Assembly (NCBI GenBank): GCA_050950345.1
Contig: JBMNHK010000003.1
Location: forward strand, 62,001-126,000
Direction of reading: 5' to 3'
DNA: 64,000 bases
Origin: Pelotomaculum_C sp050950345
Lineage (GTDB): Bacteria; Bacillota; Desulfotomaculia; Desulfotomaculales; Pelotomaculaceae
Below are positions 59,982 through 64,000 of the stretch, one piece after another (position 1 is the stretch's first letter; every line of letters begins with the position of its first letter). Under the pieces are notes generated by a model. That model saw nothing but the letters and a program-made list of their open reading frames with translations. It made no database searches and was not told the origin of the DNA. The position numbers and the translations under genes are program-made.

Positions 59982-61166
59982 CTAATGCAGCATGACATTT
60001 ATATTCCCGATACCTACTAAAATCGTGATCGTAAAAAAGAACAACAGGCCTGTTGTTGCAACTGCTGCGAAAACCAAAAAGAGGTTATTACTCAAACTAT
60101 TTAAACAGCTAACCATTTGATCGTCATTAACCGGTTGAATCAGCGCACCGGCAAGTTTATAGATAAAAGCCAGGGTAATAATTTTTAGCAGCGGCACCGC
60201 CAGTATACTGAGGATTACAGCTACACCTGCTATGCCTAATGCGTTTTTGATCAATAAGGAAGAACCAACTACTGCTTCCAGGGCATCGGAGAGCATGCCG
60301 CCTACCACCGGTACAAAGGCGTCAACGCTGTATTTAGCCGTCTTAAAAGTAAGCGAATCCCCTACAGCCCCTGCCACCCCCTGGATAGTCAAAACGCCTA
60401 AAAAAACCGTGGAGAATACTCCTGTTAAACCCATGGCTACTGATTTTAACAGGTCGGCCAAACCGGATACCTTCAAATGCGAGGTCAAATTGCCGGCAAT
60501 ACCTAATACTGCCACAAAAAACAGCAAGGGCAGGACAATATCTTTGATCAAGGTACCGAAAATGTTTAAAGTCACCATAACCACCGGGCTGAATATGGTT
60601 GCTGAGGCTACTCCTCCTACTGCAACAAGCATCGTGAGCAGCACCGGTGTAAGCACTTGCATAAAACTCACCATATTGTTAACCACTTCACGACCGGCAT
60701 TGACAGCCAGTGAAAAGGAGCCAATGGCAATGGTGATGAGGAGAAGGTATGCTATTGAGTTTGCCAGCTGAGCCGTACTGCTTTTTTCAAAGGAGGACAT
60801 CATATTTTGCAAAACTGCGCAGATCACCGCCAGCATGACCAGCTTGCCCAACAAATCAAGGTTGGCAACCACCTCTTTAAACAGTTGGCGTAATAAAGTA
60901 TTAATGATATCTACAGGCTGCCATTTAATCTCCCCTTTTACCAATTGTTCAAACATATTTCTAAAATCAAACTCAGGTACTGCGACCTGAACTTCCTTGT
61001 CCAGTTGATCAATATACTGCTGGATGGAGAAAAAATCCAAAGCTTCTTCCTGCTGTTGTTCACCTGCAGTTGCTTGTCCACCTGATGCGGCGGCCGGGAA
61101 CAAATAGAGTAAAAATATGGCTAAAGCCAGATATCTTTTCAACATCTGCCACACCGCCCTTACCAT
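59982..61166 (-). CDS. spoIIIAE: stage III sporulation protein AE
   Basis: The product is 394 residues, beginning with a signal sequence (about 9-28) and continuing with many membrane helices (from VNTLLRQLFKEVV onward): ASATIFSPVVMVTLNIFGTLIKD, GVFSTVFLGVLTIQGVAG, VKYSVDAFVPVVGGMLSDALE-like segments (here AKYSVDAFVPVVGGML) are family marks. It is the main integral membrane channel candidate. It overlaps spoIIIAD by seven bases. Confidence 0.94.
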   Translation of the reverse strand: MVRAVWQMLKRYLALAIFLLYLFPAAASGGQATAGEQQQEEALDFFSIQQYIDQLDKEVQVAVPEFDFRNMFEQLVKGEIKWQPVDIINTLLRQLFKEVVANLDLLGKLVMLAVICAVLQNMMSSFEKSSTAQLANSIAYLLLITIAIGSFSLAVNAGREVVNNMVSFMQVLTPVLLTMLVAVGGVASATIFSPVVMVTLNIFGTLIKDIVLPLLFFVAVLGIAGNLTSHLKVSGLADLLKSVAMGLTGVFSTVFLGVLTIQGVAGAVGDSLTFKTAKYSVDAFVPVVGGMLSDALEAVVGSSLLIKNALGIAGVAVILSILAVPLLKIITLAFIYKLAGALIQPVNDDQMVSCLNSLSNNLFLVFAAVATTGLLFFFTITILVGIGNINVMLH

Positions 61167-61546
61167 AATAGTTTTAGCAGTGATTGCAAAACAGCCACCA
61201 CAATAGGGACTGCCAACACCATGATCAGGACCTTGGCGGCAAACTCAATTTTTACGGCAATAGCACCTTCCCCGGCATCACGGCAAATTTGAGCGCCAAA
61301 CTCGGCAATATAGGCAATCCCAACTATTTTTAATAGAGTACTCAGGTAGATCATGCTGATGCCGGCCTGGTTGGATAAATCCTTGATTACATCTAGGACC
61401 GCTCCAATTTTTCCCAGCACCAGCATGAAAATGACAGCGCCTGCTGTGACACCCAAAAGTACCGCCAAATCAGGCCGTTGGCTTCTCACTACAACGATAA
61501 GCGCTGTGGCTGTCAAACCCAATGCTACGATTTGAAGCACGTCCAT
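61160..61546 (-). CDS. spoIIIAD: stage III sporulation protein AD
   Basis: The product is 128 residues, four hydrophobic helices, with FGAQICRDAGEGAIAVKIEFAAKVLIM, the typical SpoIIIAC/AD motif. It follows spoIIIAC by 24 bp. Confidence 0.93.
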   Translation of the reverse strand: MDVLQIVALGLTATALIVVVRSQRPDLAVLLGVTAGAVIFMLVLGKIGAVLDVIKDLSNQAGISMIYLSTLLKIVGIAYIAEFGAQICRDAGEGAIAVKIEFAAKVLIMVLAVPIVVAVLQSLLKLLW

Positions 61547-61570
61547 GGTTAAAACCTCATCTAATTGTAT

Positions 61571-61783
61571 TTAAAATAGTTGAAATACAGATCTTACCTG
61601 ATCAAACAAAGTGGCCAGCAACTGGATCACCCAGATGAAAACGATGGCGAGACCGGCCAGAGTCACGATCTGCCCCTGCTCTTCCTTGCCGGCGTGCTTG
61701 AGAACGCTGTTTAAAACAGAGACCAGAATACCCACACCTGCTATTCTAAAAATCAAATCAATGCTGTTACCCATGTTTACCAC
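61571..61783 (-). CDS. spoIIIAC: stage III sporulation protein AC
   Basis: The product is 70 residues with two membrane helices: DLIFRIAGVGILVSVLNSVLKHAGKEEQG is the family core. It follows spoIIIAB by nine bases. Confidence 0.93.
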   Translation of the reverse strand: MVNMGNSIDLIFRIAGVGILVSVLNSVLKHAGKEEQGQIVTLAGLAIVFIWVIQLLATLFDQVRSVFQLF

Positions 61784-61792
61784 CTCTCGTCA

Positions 61793-62311
61793 TCAATAAA
61801 TAACCAATATAAACATCAAACCACCTAAAAAACCTAGATAATTCCACATTTTAACATTGCGAGAAGCTTCCTCAGCCGCATTGGCTGCTTCCTGGGCGAG
61901 CTGTTCCATAGCCAGATTTAAGTGTTTGATCTGCTCGGAACGATCCGACCTGCCAAGGGCCCTGCCAAGGTTGATTAAAATTGCATGGTCCTGAGGCCTT
62001 AACGCCGAGTCAGCATAGTAAGCATCTAATGCACTTTCCCAGGCTTCCGCTGCGCTTACCCCGGACATAGCGGTGAGTTCGTTTTCAGCCTGTCTAAATA
62101 AGGCCGCCACATTTTTATCGCAGCGCCTGGCAACAGTATCAAAGGCTTCAGCCAGGCGTGTAGCGCCATAGGTTATTTCGGTGCCCAGCATCTGCAAGGC
62201 TGAACGCAAGGCCCGCAGCTCTTTGGGCCGCCGGGCATAACAACTGGATACCGCCAGGCCTCCTAACCCGCCGGCTGCCACCACCATAACCGCTCCAAGG
62301 ATTTTCAGCAT
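61793..62311 (-). CDS. spoIIIAB: stage III sporulation protein AB
   Basis: The product is 172 residues: N-terminal membrane segment (about 3-22), a GspF/type II secretion-like helical domain (RPKELRALRSALQMLGTEITYGATRLAEAF) and a C-terminal membrane helix (LGFLGGLMFILVIY). Overlaps spoIIIAA by seven bases. Confidence 0.93.
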   Translation of the reverse strand: MLKILGAVMVVAAGGLGGLAVSSCYARRPKELRALRSALQMLGTEITYGATRLAEAFDTVARRCDKNVAALFRQAENELTAMSGVSAAEAWESALDAYYADSALRPQDHAILINLGRALGRSDRSEQIKHLNLAMEQLAQEAANAAEEASRNVKMWNYLGFLGGLMFILVIY

Positions 62312-63324
62312 TTTTTCACCCCCAGCGAACGCATGCTGCCGCCATCGATGATATCTTCAACAGACCCCACCCCCCGTGAACGGCCCAGAATTACATATCT
62401 TTCGATCATTTTTGCCTTAATGATTCGCCTTAACCCGGGTCTTTCGGCCAGCTCAGCAGGTGATACGCCATGGGCCGTAATCAATATCTTAACCCCTGCG
62501 TTGAGTACTTCTTCCAGGGCGTCAACATCCTCTTTGCGCCCTATTTCATCTGCAGCAATAACACCCGGCGCCATGGAACGCAATAGCATCATCATACCTT
62601 CCGCTTTGGGACAGCCGTCTAATACATCCGTCCGCACTCCAATATCCTTTTGAGGTACACCAAGATGGCAACCTGCTATTTCAGAGCGCTCGTCCACCAA
62701 CCCCACATTAAGTCCCGGAAAATTCATTGCCGGTACACCGTTGCTGATCTGCCTGACCAAATCCCTTAAAATGGTTGTTTTCCCACAACCAGGGGGTGAC
62801 AACAGCAGGGTGTGATAAATGGTATGCCGGCGACGATCAATAATATGCGGCAGCACATCATCGCCGGAGCCCTTTATTTCACGTGATATGCGGATATTGC
62901 AGCAGCTGAGGTGCTTTAAGGTCCTGATTTTACCGCCTTCCAGAACAGCTTTACCGGTAATCCCCACCCGATGACCACCTGCCAGAGTTATAAAACCGCT
63001 TCTCAACTCTTCCTCAAGGGCATAAACAGAAGAGCCGCTTAATAGCTGGATAACTCGCTCCATATCGGAAGCTGTAATCAGATAGGACTCCGCTACCCGT
63101 TCAGTCAGACCACCGCTTGCTTTAATAAAAACATCGGAAGCAGCAATGCGTACTCCCAAAGGCCTGCCCTGCCTGATACGAATTTCCTCCACCTGTCTTT
63201 GTATTTTAACCGGCAAAGCTGCCACCAGCTGCCTGATATTAGCAGGCAAAACCTGCAGGACTCCATTTAATAGATTATTTGTGTCCATGATTGTTGTTTT
63301 CAATTGCCAACCTGCGTTCTTCAT
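62305..63324 (-). CDS. spoIIIAA: stage III sporulation protein AA (ATPase)
   Basis: Mother-cell ATPase of the SpoIIIA-SpoIIQ apparatus, related to type II/IV secretion ATPases. The product is 339 residues with Walker A SPPGCGKTTILRDLVRQ, DERSEIAG and Walker B APGVIAADEIGRKEDVDALE. It is the first gene of the eight-gene operon. ATG 63324 follows a GAGCAGGG site at short spacing; ATG 63288 (MDTNNLLNG) is an alternative start. I found no convincing SigE promoter by eye. Confidence 0.95.
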   Translation of the reverse strand: MKNAGWQLKTTIMDTNNLLNGVLQVLPANIRQLVAALPVKIQRQVEEIRIRQGRPLGVRIAASDVFIKASGGLTERVAESYLITASDMERVIQLLSGSSVYALEEELRSGFITLAGGHRVGITGKAVLEGGKIRTLKHLSCCNIRISREIKGSGDDVLPHIIDRRRHTIYHTLLLSPPGCGKTTILRDLVRQISNGVPAMNFPGLNVGLVDERSEIAGCHLGVPQKDIGVRTDVLDGCPKAEGMMMLLRSMAPGVIAADEIGRKEDVDALEEVLNAGVKILITAHGVSPAELAERPGLRRIIKAKMIERYVILGRSRGVGSVEDIIDGGSMRSLGVKKC

Positions 63325-63411
63325 CCCTGCTCACTCCCGTCTTACCTATAAATATTACCTGGGCAGGTAAGTTATTCCATCATAATCCTTTATGTACAAC
63401 TATGGCCAAAT

Positions 63412-63456
63412 AAAAAAGGGTTGAGATAACGCTTGCTAAGCGCAATCTCAACCCTT
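63412..63456 (-). terminator. terminator before the spoIIIA operon
   Basis: Minus-strand AAGGGTTGAGAT and ATCTCAACCCTT form a 12-bp stem with an inner GCGCTTAGCAAGCG hairpin and are followed by TTTTTTATTT. It ends the zinc-ribbon gene transcript. Confidence 0.9.
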
Positions 63457-63476
63457 AATGCTTTTGTTATAACAAA

Positions 63477-63929
63477 CTAGATATCTTCTTCCTCCGCACC
63501 TTTATTGTCACCGGATAAACGTCTGCTCTCCGGCATTTCCTCCAGTTCACCTTCATCATCATTAACAAAGACGACAGCATCGCAGTTGGGACAGGTTACT
63601 TCTATGATGTCATCATCATCCACGATCTCCGCGTCAAAACAAACTATTTCATTGCACGCCGGGCACGTAACTTCAATATATTCGTCCTCCTCCCGGCAGT
63701 GGTCTCCATCACTGTATCCTTCTTCCAGGTGGTACAAATCCTCGTCAATACTCTCGATATAGTCTTCCAGATTTTCCTGACCCTGCTTCAACCCTTCAAC
63801 TGTCTCCGCAAAGTCACCCAGAACATCAATAATTCCCTGTAAGAGTTTGCCTTCCTTGCTGTCGGCTCTGATCTCCAAGCCATCGGATAATCCCTGCAGG
63901 TATGCCACTCTTGCTTTTAGATCGCTCAT
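63477..63929 (-). CDS. CD1247-type N-terminal domain protein with CxxC motifs
   Basis: The product is 150 residues, strongly acidic. The N-terminal helical region (MSDLKARVAYLQGLSDGLEI, GKLLQGIIDVLGDFAETVEGL) matches the CD1247 N-terminal domain of clostridia. Two CxxC pairs, VTCPACNEIVC and VTCPNCDAVV, form a zinc ribbon. It sits directly upstream of spoIIIA, as often in this group, with AAGGAGGG before its ATG. Function is not known to me. Confidence 0.8.
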   Translation of the reverse strand: MSDLKARVAYLQGLSDGLEIRADSKEGKLLQGIIDVLGDFAETVEGLKQGQENLEDYIESIDEDLYHLEEGYSDGDHCREEDEYIEVTCPACNEIVCFDAEIVDDDDIIEVTCPNCDAVVFVNDDEGELEEMPESRRLSGDNKGAEEEDI

Positions 63930-64000
63930 AGAGTGTACCCTCCTTGAATAATTTTATGGCTAAATATGGCTGTAATTAGTATATCACTTTAGCAGAGGTT
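63930..64000. other. window end, 5' region of the zinc-ribbon gene
   Basis: Holds the AAGGAGGG ribosome site of the neighbouring gene and AT-rich sequence. No promoter could be assigned with confidence. Confidence 0.4.

Noticed and set aside
63325..63411. SigE promoter for spoIIIA
   Set aside because: TAATATT fits a -35, but no CATACANT-like -10 occurs at the correct distance.
1..64000. tRNA, rRNA, CRISPR array, prophage or replication origin
   Set aside because: I saw no cloverleaf genes, rRNA segments, regularly spaced repeats, phage structural genes or DnaA-box cluster on either strand.

Overview
The window is a chromosomal segment of an endospore-forming, anaerobic Firmicute. Gene order and product types fit the Peptococcaceae/Desulfotomaculum-Pelotomaculum-Moorella group, but this is inferred from synteny and I do not name a species. 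Support comes from the spoIIIA, spoIIA, spoIIM, spoIVB, spo0A and dacF genes, a ferredoxin-dependent 2-oxoacid oxidoreductase, and a CoA-dehydratase-type activase pair. Almost every gene lies on the minus strand, so transcription runs from high to low coordinates. The one real plus-strand gene is an IS transposase.

In transcription order, 63.9-54 kb holds a zinc-ribbon-like protein, the complete spoIIIAA-AH operon, a carboxyltransferase-BCCP fusion with biotin carboxylase, and the asp23/amaP/DUF2273 set. From 53 to 41 kb comes the conserved block nusB-xseA-xseB-ispA, a long structured RNA, an oapA-like membrane gene, then dxs-tlyA-nadK-methylase-argR-recN-spoIVB. The 0.8 kb between ispA and the oapA-like gene has the position, size, closing helix and partner gene expected of an OLE RNA. 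An intact IS4-family element (39.55-41.10 kb, 7-bp target duplication) then separates spoIVB from spo0A. spo0A carries a consensus SigH promoter.

From 38.3 to 34 kb lie a P-loop protein, a four-subunit 2-oxoacid:ferredoxin oxidoreductase and an M20 peptidase. From 33.7 to 26 kb lie spoIIM, xerD, deoB, pdp, dacF and spoIIAA-spoIIAB-sigF, a spore-linked order known from Bacillus. A pair of palindromic repeats follows sigF. Next come a dodecin, a CoA-dehydratase activase pair, a DHH-CBS-nucleotidyltransferase protein, a site-2 protease homologue and trpS.

From 19 to 14.8 kb are the ytfI/ytfJ-like sporulation pair and an NHEJ operon (ku, ligase, polymerase as separate genes). The lowest part is the classical dprA-topA-trmFO-xerC-hslV-hslU-codY cluster followed by rpsB-tsf-pyrH-frr, two small unusual genes, uppS, cdsA and a truncated YtvI-like permease. 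No tRNA, rRNA or CRISPR array was seen.
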